A DNA stretch of 64,000 bases from Balanoglossus misakiensis (GCA_040954595.2 CM082592.2:2108001-2172000); one strand, 5' to 3'; shown: positions 46,470 to 58,785, numbered from the stretch's first letter. A program made the numbers and translations. The notes: a model not told the origin generated them from the sequence alone.

Positions 46470-48951
46470 CTAAAACGAAGGAAACCGAAGGAAACTGAAG
46501 GACACTGTTTTTTCCATATTTTAGTGCGAATGAAATGGTTTTCTCTATGCTGGTGGCCGAAGGACTGGTTTAGCTTCGAATTAAACGCCGAAGGAAAGCG
46601 AATGACGCTGATTTATCCATATTTAAGTGCGAAGGAAAAGGTTTTCTCTATGCTGGTGGCCGAAGGACAGGTTTGGTTCGGTAATTAATTATGCTGGTGG
46701 CCGAAGGACAGGTTTAGTTCGGTAATTAAAGCCGAAGGACGGGTGTAGCTCCGTAATTTTGGCCGAAGGAAAGCGAAGGACACTGATTTTTCCATATTTT
46801 AGTGCGAAGGACACGGTTTTCTCTATGCTGGAGGCCAAGGGACTGGTTTAGCTTCGAATTAAACGCCGAAGGACGGGTGTAGCTCCGTAATTTTGGCCGA
46901 AGGAAAGCGAAGGACACTGATTTTTCCATATTTTAGTGCGAAGGACACGGTTTTCTCTATGCTGGAGGCCAAGGGACTGGTTTAGCTTCGAATTAAACGC
47001 CGAAGGACGGGTGTAGCTCCGTAATTTTTGCCGAAGGAAACCGAAGGACACTGATTTTTCCACATTTTAGTGCGAAGGACACGGTTTTCTCTATGCTGGG
47101 GGCCGAAGGACTGGTTTAGCTTCGAATTAAACGCCGAAGGAAACCGAAGGACGCTGATTTATCCATATTTTAGTACGAAGGACACGGTTTTCTGTATGCT
47201 GGGGGCCGAAGGACAAGTTTAGCTCAGTAATTAACGCCGAAGGACAAGTGTAGCTCCGTAATTTAGGCCGAAGGAAAGCGAAGGACGCTCATATCTCCAT
47301 ATTTTAGGGCGAAGGGAAGCCAGTAAGGTGCGGAATTGCGTTTTATCGTTTTTAGAAAGTTTAGCTACAAGTGTAGAAAGCTAAATTAGCTGTAGCTAAA
47401 TAGTTCTAAACTATCTAAGTTTTAAGGATAATTATCACTACGATAATTATCGCTTTCTAAATATCGTTCTAAATTTATAAATTAGCCACAGTTTAGAAAG
47501 CCCCCCCCCCCCGACAAAAATTTTCTGCCGACGATATAAGTGCTGTATTTCCATTCCAATATTTGCGGAATTTTCATTTATGATTTCAATTGGTGCATTT
47601 CAATTTCAATATTTGCGGACGGGAGAATGTTGGGAATCGTTTATTGCCCAAATCAAGCCTTATCTCAAAACTCCTCTCAGTTTATTGAGATATGGGCTTC
47701 GTTTGTATGACACCATTGTTCTGTGCAACGACTGAAGTCTCAGGTTAATCAATGTCTTAACACCATTGTTCTACCATTATGAGGTGTTGTAAAATGTCAG
47801 AGTTAGAACTTCGGCTATATATACTGTTAAAATAAAACAAAGATCACATTTGACTTCCCACCGAAGTACTGGCCATCCCGTCTCTCTCTTCATTCCGAGC
47901 CTACTTCCAAAGTGTACGCCGTACATTTGTAAACGCCCAAGTAGTCCAACTTTCTAAACTGCTGCTAGTTTAGAAAGTTTAGAACGATATTTAGAAAGTG
48001 ATAATTATCTTGAAAAAAGCCGTGTTTATCATTATTAGCTAAATTAGCTTCCTTAGACAATACATGTAGTTTAGAAATGCCCCTTCAATAAGACACAATT
48101 AGGAAACTCAGGAAAGCGAAGGACAGTGATTCTCCATATTTTAGGGAGAAGGACATTAGTATCCATCTCTCTGTATCTCGGAACTAGGATATCAATAGTG
48201 TGATCTTGTGTTGAGATCGTTTTTTGTCAGTTGTTTTTCATTTCCAGTTCATGGAACGTAATGTCGGCTTTTCCCGGTGAAGCATTTGAGCCCACGGTAC
48301 AACTGCATGTTTGCTTGTAGAATTTGTTGTTTAATTCAAAAGTATTGTTACGTAGAATTAGTGATAGCGTTTCCATGAGGTATGTTTGTTTAGATTTGTT
48401 TCGTGTAAACATGACACTCTACTTAAGATCTCGACATTGATATCAGTAACTCTGGTCAGACGTGTACTAGCTGACGCCAAGTCTCTGATAATCGTGAGAG
48501 AATCGTGTCCTTCGCCCTAAAATATGGAAATATGACTGTCCTTCCTTTTCCTTCGCCCTAAAAAATGGAAATATGACTGTCCTTCGCTTTCCTTCGCCCT
48601 AAATGACTGAGCTACACCTGTCCTTCGGCCTCTAGCATACAGAAAACCTCGTCCTTCGGCCGAAAATAGGGATAAATCAGCGTCCTTCGGTTTCCTTCGC
48701 CCTAAATGACTGAGCTACACCTGTCCTTCGGCCTCTAGCATACAGAAAACCTCGTCCTTCGCACTAAAATATGGATAAATCAGTGTCCTTCGGTTTCCTT
48801 CGCCCTAAATTACGGAGCTACACCCGTCCTTAAGCTTTAATTCGAAGCTAAACCAGTCCTTCGGCCTCCAGCATACAGAAAACCGTGTCCTTCGCACTAA
48901 AATATGGATAAATCAGTGTCCTTCGGTTTCCTTCGGTTTCCTTCGTTTTAG
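46470..48951. mobile_element. Giant foldback element with inverted minisatellite arms
   Basis: The left end CTAAAACGAAGGAAACCGAA is mirrored by the right end TTCGTTTTAG (48942-48951). The left arm (46470-47330) consists of CCGAAGGA-rich repeats; the clearest unit has a period of 134 bp (starts at 46731, 46865, 46999). The right arm (about 48505-48951) carries the same units inverted (TCCTTCGG). The words repeated in every unit are CTCTATGCTGG, GTGTAGCTCCGTAAT and CATATTTTAGTGCGAAGGA. AAGTCAAG occurs in both flanks (46454-46461 and 48960-48967), a possible 8 bp target duplication offset from the repeat ends. No protein-coding region is supported; frames in the arms are repeat by-products. Confidence 0.75.
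47345..48085. mobile_element. Inner inverted-repeat element rich in TTTAGAAAG motifs
   Basis: 47345-47500 (AGAAAGTTTAGCTACAAGTG, TTTCTAAATATCGTTCTAAA) is mirrored at 47950-48080 (TTTAGAACGATATTTAGAAA, AGCTAAATTAGCTTCCTTAG). It lies between the minisatellite arms, so it is either the element's core or a nested insertion. A C-run occurs at 47501-47512. Confidence 0.55.
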
Positions 48952-49540
48952 GTTATGCTAAGTCAAGCGCGCACGTCTCTGAAATTTCAGCTGATTGTCA
49001 ATATGAATACCCATCGTGTCAGTATCGCCAGAAACAAATGAGGATGCTCTTTCAGCGAAATGACCGGCGACTGGTACTGGCCGAGAATATTGGATCAGGG
49101 GATGTATTCAGTGTGTGGGGTCAGCCCGGATCTTATATCTTCCAATAACGCCAGTACACTGTACCGTGACCGCAAGGTGTTCAACAAAATTTTAAAAAAA
49201 ATTCCCGCTGTGATGTTAGTTGGACGCAGATATGTTTTACGTAGACTAGGCCACTAGTCGCTCGGTGATTTTTAAATCTCAATACTTTTTGTGTTTTCGG
49301 TGTTTTTTTGTCTTAATAAATAATTGCAATACTTTTTGCGTGCATGCTTGCCTTGAGCGTGTTTTTGGTAGTGAGGTGAGTTTCGAATTTGGGACTGAGC
49401 TTGTGGTTTCGGATAGGGTCGCGTTCCCTACACACATGGGCCGAGTTCGATTGTGACCCGAGTAGCTGGCGCTGACGTCATCCCATTCTAGTTAGCATGC
49501 GCATAACCGTAACCCGCGAGAGTTCAAACGAACGCAACCC
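48952..49540. other. No gene recognised
   Basis: Short frames at 49060-49257 and 49265-49456 show no motif. Confidence 0.4.
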
Positions 49541-50479
49541 TAGTCTCGGTTACCCAGAGCCCTCTGCTTCTTCCGTTAGGCACTCCAGAAAGAGGGTCTG
49601 GGGAAACCCGGTGTGCGTTCGACGTACGAAGCGTTCGGTAACGTTCGGAAACGTTTTCATGTCGAACGATCTTTTGTCATTGTTTTTCGCGAACGTTTTG
49701 TAACAATGGAAGGCGTAAGACGGAGGTGACTCGCGGCGAACAACTCATTAATTCAAAATGGCAGACATGTAAGCCGAAGTACGACTCGCAGGGCATATTT
49801 TCGAAGAAGTTGCAGAATATTTGTCGTTTTAGGTAGTGATAGTTTTACCAAGCGAAAGCTTGTATTTTTTCTCAATCAATAAACCAATTCACATGGATTG
49901 TGCCGCTACTGTCTTGTGTAAAACGGTTTAAAAGTGGTATGCACTTCCGGAATCATGTCCTTGTATGCGCACCGGGACGTTCTTGCTGACGGCCGCTGTC
50001 TCTGAAAAGCCAAAGGTCATTGACAGCGCCCTCTTGTGAGAGGCAAGCTTATCGTTCGACGAAGTACAAAAGCGCCCGGCGCAAGCATTCACAAAACGCT
50101 TTGTGCGTCGAACGCACCCCCGGTAAACAAACCGTCAGGCGGAATCGGGACAGCTGCGATGCATGACGGGAGATTAATATTCCAAAATGGCGACGTCCTG
50201 CGCGCGAACCTCACGGCCGACATGTATGACATACGATAAAGAAAACATGCTGAGAAGTGCTAGACCTGCTAAAACTGTATACAAATTGAAAAGAGAGAGA
50301 GAAGTTTGGTAAATAGTTTTCTAATATCGTCATATCATAATATCGTATCGAATATTAATCTCCCGTCATGCATCGCAGCTGTCCCGATTCCGCCTGACGA
50401 TTTGTCTACCGGGTTTCCCCAGACCCTCTTTCTGGAGTGCCTAACGGAAGAAGCAGAGGGCTCTGGGTAACCGAGACTA
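49541..50479. mobile_element. TAGTCTCGG-ended TIR element, 939 bp, 9 bp target duplication
   Basis: The terminal inverted repeats of about 70 bp begin TAGTCTCGGTTACCCAGAG and include CTCCAGAAAGAGGGTCTGGG. ACGCAACCC flanks both sides (49532-49540 and 50480-50488). The interior holds a second inverted pair (CGGAATCGGGACAGCTGCGA at about 50140 against about 50376-50395) and a CTCTGAAAAGCCAAAGGTCA segment at 50000-50020. There is no intact coding region. Confidence 0.9.
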
Positions 50480-51059
50480 ACGCAACCCATGTACACAAAT
50501 ATGGCGACTGAGTTTGGAGATTTCTTGTTTTTGCGTACTTTTTTGAGGATTTTGATGAATCTTTAGATTCTGCGGCAGTTTTGCAACTTCGGATAAATAC
50601 TGCCATCATTGCCTCTCTGAGCTGTTTATTTTTGCGCTGAAAATACGTTCCGAAGATAAAAAAATTTGCCGAAGATATCGTACCACAGTATTCTTAACAA
50701 GATTTTTGCATCCATTTTCGTATTTGCAAAGATATCTTCACGTTTGTTCTGGGTCGCATCGCCCACAAACTGGCAATAGAACAATGCGGTGGCCGCCCTC
50801 AAGTGTCTCCAGAAAAACAATTATTGGTATGGATTTGGTACATGTGTAGAGATTTTACTCTTTTAATATTCGTATTTCAAAGGCGTTTGTGTTTTCGGAT
50901 CACCTTTGCGGTTTCCTGCGCTTGTTTGACTCGTTAACTGATGATTAACCGGCACACGCCAAAACGATTAGTCTTTGCAGTTTTATGTGGCGTGCGGCCG
51001 GCACACGCCAAAAAGATTAGTCTGTATATATATAGTAGGCTGGTTTTTCTGCATATGTT
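50480..51059. other. No gene recognised; short direct repeat before the LTR
   Basis: CCGGCACACGCCAAAA followed by GATTAGTCT occurs twice (about 50950 and 50999), 49 bp apart. The 5' limit of the adjacent LTR could lie here but cannot be set without a 3' LTR to compare. Confidence 0.4.
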
Positions 51060-51386
51060 TTGTCTCTGTTTACCTGCCGATTTTGAATCCGGCCCCTGCC
51101 TATATAAGGCCGCATTTTAAATTACAAAGGGGGGAAGTAGTTGGAAGTGGGGACAGGCCGTAGCTGGGGTAAGATAAAGGTATACAGCTATTGTTTACTT
51201 AGAGTTGTTGCGCTTTGAAATAAAAACGCCGTGTTGGTTTTTACATCGAATCTTCTCATCTCCTGACAACTCATTGTGCGATTCTCATATGAGGGTGTGA
51301 GGTCGTTCCCCTTTCTGATTACCCTATCAGTCTTACCGTATTCCCTAACAACGATAACACGTCGACAACCGGGAAGAATCTCGACA
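51060..51386 (+). promoter_or_regulatory. 5' LTR core (TATA box, poly(A) signal)
   Basis: TATATAAG at 51101-51108 and AATAAA at 51219-51224 are spaced as expected for U3-R. The sequence ends in ACA just before the primer-binding site. The 5' edge given is approximate. A related fragment lies at 25590-25710. Confidence 0.6.
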
Positions 51387-51389
51387 AAT

Positions 51390-51407
51390 TGGTGGCAGCG
51401 GTGGGAT
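51390..51407 (+). promoter_or_regulatory. Primer-binding site complementary to tRNA-Leu 3' end
   Basis: TGGTGGCAGCGGTGGGAT is complementary to the 3' end of a eukaryotic tRNA-Leu (AAG/TAG type, as I remember it) plus CCA. This would prime minus-strand DNA synthesis. It lies three bases after the LTR end. Confidence 0.75.
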
Positions 51408-51484
51408 AATACGCTAAAGACTGAAATACGAGAGCGCAAGTAAATTTGACAAAAAACAATAGAGACCTTCACTCCCCTAGAATT

Positions 51485-53199
51485 ATGTCCAGCATCGACA
51501 GCACGTTAGCTACGGACCGAACAAGTAGTTTAGATGACACTGATAAAATAATAACGATGAACACACCGAATGAATGGTCGGATGCGTCCGACTCCGAGAA
51601 TTTAGCCGGAGCAACGCGTAAAGCTCCTGCCAAAGTACATAGCCCATTCTCCGAGGTTTTATCAAAAACCGTTGGAAAGGTACGGTCAACGCTGTGTTTG
51701 GCTCAGCGGAAAAGAGTCAAGGCAGTCCCGCTGGAAGTCTACAAAATAATCCTACCCCGGGACCCTCGGGTGATTCACGTGATGACGAATCTACTCATCA
51801 CTCATTGGACGGAACCGCAAACGACTTTCAAGGGACTCGACCAAGAAATCCCCAAGTCGCACCGACATTAAACAACGACCTTGCCGCACATACGATTAAT
51901 TCTCCGCCTATTTCTCTGAGACTCAATGACGACACAAACGTTGAGACTATACACCAAGGGCGCTATGAGGAAACCGAAACAAATGCAAATACAACTAGGC
52001 CTAAGCATGGCCTAAGCAACGACGAGATGGTTTCAGGGGCGAGTCCCGACAAACGCAAAGTAAAACGGAACGAAATTCCGTACGTTTCGGCCAACACGCA
52101 TCGATTGCTCACGGATCTCCCACACGCCCAACGGGGAGATTTACAGTATCCCCGGTAGCGTATGAGCACGACATCGGTCCGCGGGACCAAAGGAGATCGT
52201 ACTCACCCATTATCCCAACGACAAACCAGTTACGACAACTACCGACATTGCGCGATAAGAAACAACGGATATAGTCTCCCACGCTCTACACCTAACCGTA
52301 CAAACGATCCAAGAGACGATGACCTATCTCGTGATTTCCCTTCCAACCCCATGTCACCTCTTGATGACTCTCATCGCCAAGACATGGAGGATGGGTTAGA
52401 GGCAAACGGCGGCCCATCACTTAGCCTCTATCCTCGTAAACCCAACGGTATGCAAAACCGCCGTCGTCCACTAGTCATGCCCGATAGGTTCGACGGAACA
52501 ACATCGCGGGAAGACTGCAAATCTCATTTCCAATATTGCTCTCTGATAAATGGCTGGAATGACGAGTATAAGGGCCAATTTTTAGCTGCCCTATTAAGTG
52601 GCCGCCCCGCCCAGAAAGTGCTTAAGAGATTAAAGACCTCCGGCGAGCTCACGTTTACACGCCTAGTAAATCAACTCGACAACCAATATGGCACAGCCGG
52701 ACAAGCCGAAACATTTCTGTTCCAATTGCAGAGTCGACGCCGACATCGCGACGAATCTCTCGCCGAATTCGGTAATTCCATGTTGGAGCTCAAGGAACAG
52801 TCGTATCCCGAACTAGATTCCTCTGCGGTCGACAGGTTGGCTCGGCAGTACTTCGAAACTGCCATTTCAGATCCGATGTTACGCATGGATCTGCACCGTT
52901 CCCAACCGAAATCAATGAATGATGCGATCAGAACGGCTATTTCCCTTGAAACATATTTCCTCGCAGAGGACGAAAGGACAAACCGGCGACGCCCTTTGTC
53001 CCGACGTGTTGAAGTCGACGATGAGGTTACGTACAAGGCCGCCGTGCGACGCATCGATAGCGAACGTAAAAACCAGTTCCGCGACCGTCAAGTCGATTGT
53101 AGTGACGAGAAGTTAAGAAGATATCAGAGAGGCGAGTGTTTTCTCTGCGGAGAAAAAGAACACATTAGCCGACACTGTCCCCATCGCAAGGACGGGTGA
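51485..53199 (+). pseudogene. Gypsy gag-like protein with CCHC zinc knuckle, broken
   Basis: An ATG at 51485 opens a frame that shifts near 51690. The next frame runs to TAG 52156-52158 and continues after it to TGA 53197-53199. The C-terminal half holds the capsid-like region (MPDRFDGTT near 52480, then YCSLINGWNDE) and a zinc knuckle CFLCGEKEHISRHC at about 53137-53178 (C-x2-C-x4-H-x4-C). Gag packages the element RNA. One frameshift and one in-frame stop make this copy non-functional. Confidence 0.8.
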
Positions 53200-55888
53200 A
53201 ACGGCGATCGACCAAACGCCAGGGGCAGCGCGAGGTCGGACAACGGTACCCTGCCCCGCTTAACAAATTAAAGCGTCAACCAACTTTACGTTCAGCAAAT
53301 CGTTTTAACCGAAACTCCACGTTTTCACCAAAGTTCCATAAAAACCAAAATGACGGCAACAACTTGCAACTCTACAACAGGCTACGAGGACAGCGTAAAC
53401 GCGCTCGCAGAAGCGCGTTGGTTCAGCACACTCGACCTAACAAGTGGTTTCTGGCAAGTCGAACTCGACGAAAGTGTTAAGAAGAAGACAGCGTTCACCA
53501 CTTGGAACGGATTGTTTCAGTGGAAAGTGATGCCGTTCGGCCTTTGCAACGCGCCAGCCACGTTTCAACGACTCATGGAATACGCCTTATCTGGTCTACA
53601 ATGGGAGATTCTTTCGCTTTATTTAGACGATATTATCGTATTTGCCTTGTCCCTGGACCAAATGCTACAGCGACTGGATAGTGTTTTCGTCCGCCTGAGG
53701 GAAGCCGGGTTGAAGTTAAAACCTAGCAAGTGTTGTTTGTTCCAAAAACAAGTGGAATACCTTGGTCACCGTGTATCTATGAATGGAATCGAAACGAGTC
53801 CCGAAAAGATAGAAGCTGTCAAGTCCTGGCCAACACCGACAGATGTACATAAAGTCCGGTCATTTTTATGCCTTGCGTCACATTACCGCCGTTTCGTACC
53901 AAACTTTTCAATGATCGCGCGGCCTCTGACAAGGTTGACGGAGAAAGGTCAGCCATTCTTCTGGGACAACGAATGCGACCACGCCTTCAATACTCTCAAA
54001 GATCATCTCATCAGCTCGCCCATACTAGCCTTCCCGATCCCAGGCGCGCCCATCATTCTTGAGACACCGACGCCAGCAAGTTTGGGATCGGAGCTGTCCT
54101 ATCACAAATAGAGAATGGCGTCGAAAGAGTAATTAGCTTCGCTAGTCGCAGTTTATCGAAAGCCGAGTGAAACTATTGCGTGACACGAAAAGAACTTCTC
54201 TTGCAGCAGTTCATTTCATGAAACACTTCCGACCATAGGTGTACGGTCAGCCGTTCACACTTCGAACAGACCACGCTTCTCTCCTGTGGCTGTTAAACTT
54301 CAAAGAACCCGAAGGACAGCTAGCGAGGTGGCTTGAAGTATTAAGCGAATTTGACTTTAAAATAGTACATCGACCTGGCAAGAACACCAAAATGCCGACG
54401 CCCTCTCCAGAAAACCGTGTCGACAGTGCGAGCAAACTCATTTCTGCGACTACGAGAGAAAGACACCTGCCTTAGCGAAAGTTACCGTGTCGTCCCACCG
54501 TTCTGCGGCAACTCAAACCGACGCCGATGGGAACGCTAGTTCGACGCCGACATCACCAAAGCGGACTGGATTCCCTGAACAAAAACATAATATCAACGAT
54601 TCAACGACGAAAGCTACAAATGCGATTGGACTACACTTGAAATACGACGACAAAGCTCTTCGGCAATTACAGCTAGACGATCCTGACATCGGGCCGATAT
54701 TACGGCTAAAAGAGAGCAATGATACATGCCCCATTTGGCCAACAGTATCACCTTCTAGTTCAGCGGCGAAGGCGTACTGGAACTCGTGGAATCTGATCGA
54801 AGTTCACAACGGTGTGCTCTATCGCCGATGGGTGTTCCATAGGGGTGATACGCATCAGTTGTTACTGATTCTCCCAAGCTCGCTCAAAAATGAAATACTC
54901 CAAGATCTTCACTCAGCGAAAACTTCCGCCCATTTTGGTATTTTTAAGACGAAACGAAAAATTCTCGAACGATATTATTGGTATGGTGCGACCGCCGACA
55001 TTAGGGCGATGGTCAGACAATGTGATGGTGTATATGTGCTGCAAGGAAAAGTCTAGGACGGAAACGACGCGGCCGGTTACAACAGTAATCGTCGGTTCCC
55101 CCCTCGACCGTATCACATTCGACATCGTCGGCCCCTACCCTACTACTGAACGCAACAATCGCTGGATTCTGGTAATTGGTGATTACTTCACGAAATGGGT
55201 AGAAGCATACCCTATCCCTAATCAAGAGGCTACCACTGTCGCCGAAAAGTTGGTGAGCGAATTTGGTGTTCCACGTCAACTACATTCGGACCAAGAAGCA
55301 AATTTCGAGTCCCTTGTTATGGCAGAAGTATGCCGACTACTCGGTGTTAAAAAGACACGCACCACTGCCTACAACCCCAAGAGCGATGGATACGTCGAGC
55401 GCTTTATGCGCACGATTTCGCAATCAGTTTCGATACTAGTTAACCCTGATCAATCAGACTGGGATCTTGTCGTCCCGTATGCGATGATGGCGTACAGGAG
55501 TTCCGTCCAAGCGAGTACATCAGAGACGCCGGCGATGATGATGTTCGGTAGAGAACTCACGCTACCGGTAGATTTGCTCCACGGTCCCGCACCTGAATCC
55601 GACCAGCACCAACGCACCGACTACGCCCTATGACTTCGTAAAAAGTTGCAGTTGGCACACGAGCGTGCTCGTCTATCATTGAAAAAGAGCGCAGTTACAC
55701 AGAAACGAGACAATGACAACCGTGCATATGGCACGCCACTTGAGGCCGACCATGACCGCCCGAAGCCTTACCTGGGGGATAAGTGCATTGATTGGAGAGA
55801 TGCCCTACAGACTAGCGACAACGAGAGGAGGAAAGCCGACAGCGTAAACGAGCGTCTTACTACGCGTAAAGACGAAGGACGAGGATGA
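53200..55888 (+). pseudogene. Gypsy pol remnant: reverse transcriptase, RNase H, integrase
   Basis: No protease motif or N-terminal fingers of reverse transcriptase can be found; pol starts abruptly near 53395 with ALAEARWFSTLDLTSGFWQV. The palm box YLDD (about 53620-53631) and the connection region (VEYLGHRV) are present to 54111. RNase H is spread over shifted frames (LRTDHASLLWLL at about 54255-54290). The integrase zinc-binding end (HFGIFKTKRKILERYY) lies near 54930-54990, but its cysteine pair is damaged. The catalytic core has FDIVGP, LHSDQEANFES and DGYVERF at about 55115-55400, matching D,D,E spacing. A TGA at 55631-55633 and several frameshifts break it. The C-terminus appears deleted before 55888. 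Confidence 0.85.
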
Positions 55889-56655
55889 GACATCGTGATG
55901 CACCGTTCATCAATTTTTCACCGACGGTCGAACACGGAACGTCGCAGAACCCATCCTCAGCGACAACGTAGACAGCCCCAGCGCTATGGAGAATGGTCCA
56001 TCCCTAATACGCGATATTCGAGTTGTATGAAAACGAAAGATTATTGGGGTTAAACGCCGTATGAGGGCGCTGTTGGTAGGGCCAGAAATTACAATGGCAG
56101 CGCGAAAAGTTCGTCGCGACGACCTACAGCGGCTGAAGGTCCCCGAACTCATTCAATTTCTAAAAGCCAGGGGTATATCGCGGAAAGGTGCCACGAAAGC
56201 CGTCCTTTTAAAGCTTGCGGCAAATGACATTCACCTTGATTTAAGGAATCTTGAGGAGCCAGACGATGCTGAAGTCGGTCTGAAGAAACGGCGTACGTGT
56301 CGAAGTGAATAGCGAAAAAATAGTGCTCATCGATGTATGGTCGGTAAAAAAATAGAATGATAACTTGACATTCCTTCCGGATGTTGATCTAATCAGAATT
56401 AGCTCCTATCTCCGAAATATTTGCATGTGGTCTGATGAACGACTGGTGAATTACCGCCAGGATAACGGACACAAATTGTTTGTTGACGGACACGTCTATG
56501 GCGTCAAGATTCACGCAGTGCCCAAAACACCTTTCACCTACGTCAAATGTTGCTGTATTCGCTAGACAAATCAGTCTGACAAGCCATATGAAACGTGGAT
56601 TTTAATGTCTTCTGCTGATGGCCGATTGTATTCTGGTGGATGTGATTGCGTTGCG

Positions 56656-57120
56656 TAAGTACACTTAATGACTTATATTTATCTACTGGCACTACGTAGT
56701 AGATGCCAGATCACCATGACCGAGTAGTTCTTGTCGCTGTTTGTGTTGGTTGTGATCGTTTATTTGCTATTTTTGTTTGATTGTTGTAGAAAAATACTCT
56801 TTTGGAACACATTTATGAAACAGAGAAAGGCGCAAATCCAGTAGCATGTCTAATGTTTACATTGTCAAAACTTTTTTTGACAATGTAAACATTAGCACGT
56901 TGTGTCCTCCAGCTATTTGCATAGGGTCAAATTAATACATAATTCATGATCTCTAGAAACAGTGTATATACATGTACATGCACTGGTGTCAGATCAAGTT
57001 TCTCTTGGTTGTGATACAAGAAAATGAAGCACAATTGTGCCCTGCTGAATATTTAACTTTAATTCTGCTGAATGCTTTGGAAAACATGAATGACTACATT
57101 TTTTGCTATTTTATTTGTTT
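56656..57120. other. Intron-like spacer with a 22-24 bp hairpin
   Basis: AATGTTTACATTGTCAAAA and its complement TTTTTTGACAATGTAAACATT face each other at about 56850-56895 with almost no loop. The rest appears to be intron of the SAP-SWIM gene. Confidence 0.55.
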
Positions 57121-57343
57121 TTCAAGGATGACGGGTCATGTAAACACTGCGTTGCCCTCCTGTTTAGCCTGAACAGTTTCACAGACCGTCACAGAGATCG
57201 TCACACCCAGGTAGGGACTGACAGACCATGTACATGTACTTGGGATCAACCAAGAAGGGAGTCAGCCCCATTACTTATTGATGACATTGATATCAGGACC
57301 AACAGAACAGAACCACTTCCTCCCCAGCCACTTATTGAATACC

Positions 57344-57537
57344 TATTGCCTGGCCATGAGGGCCATAGCGGCCGTTTATTACCCACGAGGGGCTGTGAGT
57401 TACCAGAATCACTTGCTATTTCCCGAGGCCGTAGGCCAAGGGAAATAGCATATGATTCTGGTAACTCACAGTCACGAGGGGGTAAAAACAGCTGCTATGG
57501 CCTGAATATAGGCCAGGCCATAGATGTTTTATAATAA
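57344..57537. mobile_element. Hairpin element with GAGGCCGTAGGCCAAG apex
   Basis: The arms GGCTGTGAGTTACCAGAATC / GATTCTGGTAACTCACAG and TGCTATTTCCC / GGGAAATAGCA fold around 57425-57440. The outer arms (CCTGGCC, ATAGCGGC) are weaker. It interrupts the SAP-SWIM gene right after the IDIRTNRT segment. Confidence 0.78.
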
Positions 57538-58355
57538 ACCTCATGCTAACAGTTGGGGAAAATCATGCAATTTTCTCTTGAGGTTGGCAGACGACATCTT
57601 CAGCAGTGGCCATTGTGTCAGACGACGCGACCGTGATTGACGTGACCGAGTCCGCGCACTCACGCTGGTCACGTGACCGGTTTATATTTTTCTGCTATTT
57701 CCCTAGAGGGATTCATAATCGATTATATTTTCCTATCACGTGACGGATTCTGGCGAATCACGACACAGCATTAGCATGAGGTATATTACAAAGCTACATA
57801 TAACCCTGTAGTCAGAAATCCCTTGTTATCAACAGATGAAATTCAGTCGCTTATGTATAATGCCTGTTTGGGTACCAATTCTCTTCTATTGCAAACCCTC
57901 GATAGTACACTGAATGATGACGAGTCTCAAAAACCAGAATCAATGAGTGACTTCATTCAAAATTTTAAAAATTCTCCTGAGTCAAATTTTGTTTCATTTT
58001 TGTCAGACAATGTTGACAGTAAACACATATCTACTGTAAATGAGCTCATTGTGTTGATAGTGTGTTTGTGTTAAAACTTGCTTCTAGTGTATGTTAGGAT
58101 AACTGGGCACAGTGTAGAACTGGTAGGCCATAAAGTCAAGTGAACCTTTGTACACAACAAAAGCTATTTTTATAATAAAAAATATCCAAATTCTAGTCAA
58201 ACACATCCAACCCATAATAAACACTGAACACATCCACATGAAGTACACTTGAATAATTTGCATTAAAGGTACATGAGCTGCAACTGGATAAAAAAATCAA
58301 AGTTTTAAATAATCTCATTTATGCTTTTAATTATGTCTATTAAATGATATTTAAT

Positions 58356-58785
58356 GACAAGGGTGGAAACTAGCCCAGTACGGCAAAACCTGAATGTCTC
58401 GTTTCGGAAGGCTAAAAACGTTAGTGAGATTCAAATTGGACCAATCAAATAGCTTGTTAGTCCTGCAAGGATTCAAATTTGACCAATCAAATAGCTTGTT
58501 AGTCCTGCAAGGGGACGTTAATCGATTTCAGCCTGGTCTTTTAGCCTTCCGAAACGAGACATTTAAGTTTGGCCGTAACAACTGTACGGATGTCAACGGA
58601 GAACGATGTGAAATATCGCCGATTTATACCTTTTTATTGAATTACAGGATAGATATAGTAAGTATAGAGTATGTTGTCACTGCAAACGTAATATTTCAAT
58701 TGTCAGACATTTATTTGTTGTGTTATTCTGGACTTAAAAATACGGTGTTGGGACCCGGAAATGGGCTAGTTTCCACCCTTGTCTC
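58356..58785. mobile_element. TIR element with hAT-like ends (CAAGGGTGGAAACTAGCCC)
   Basis: GACAAGGGTGGAAACTAGCC at the left is mirrored by GGCTAGTTTCCACCCTTGTC at the right. The general form resembles hAT termini. No target duplication could be confirmed. Inside are a hairpin (TGTCTCGTTTCGGAAGGCTA at about 58397 against about 58543-58562) and a 42 bp tandem duplication (58430-58513; unit contains GACCAATCAAATAGCTTG). Confidence 0.7.

Larger units (their letters stand above)
51060..56008 (+). mobile_element. Degenerate Gypsy-type LTR retrotransposon
   Basis: Order on the plus strand: 5' LTR with TATA box and poly(A) signal, primer-binding site, gag, partial pol. No 3' LTR was found before the insertion at 56009, nor clearly beyond 59745. 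Gag and pol are broken by stops and frameshifts, and the protease to N-terminal reverse transcriptase part is missing. The element cannot move by itself. Confidence 0.85.
56094..58076 (+). pseudogene. SAP + SWIM zinc-finger protein of the YqaJ-associated transposon type, broken
   Basis: The ATG at 56094 starts a SAP DNA-binding motif (VPELIQFLKARGISRKGATK) ending at a stop, 56310-56312. A second segment from about 56365 (FLPDVDLIRISSYLRNI, KLFVDGHVYG) runs to TAG 56563-56565, which replaces an expected glutamine codon, and continues in frame to CDCVA before GTAAGT at about 56656. A third segment at about 57127 supplies GSCKHCVALLF. Together CDC and CKH form the CxC...CxH SWIM finger, but the splice phase is off by one base. 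The segment ends at about 57344, where a hairpin element is inserted. 57829-58074 may be a later exon. The YqaJ nuclease core is absent. Confidence 0.62.

Noticed and set aside
46464-47063. Frames of 67-74 codons in the CCGAAGGA arrays
   Set aside because: The same peptide repeats with the 134 bp unit on both strands; these are by-products of the minisatellite.
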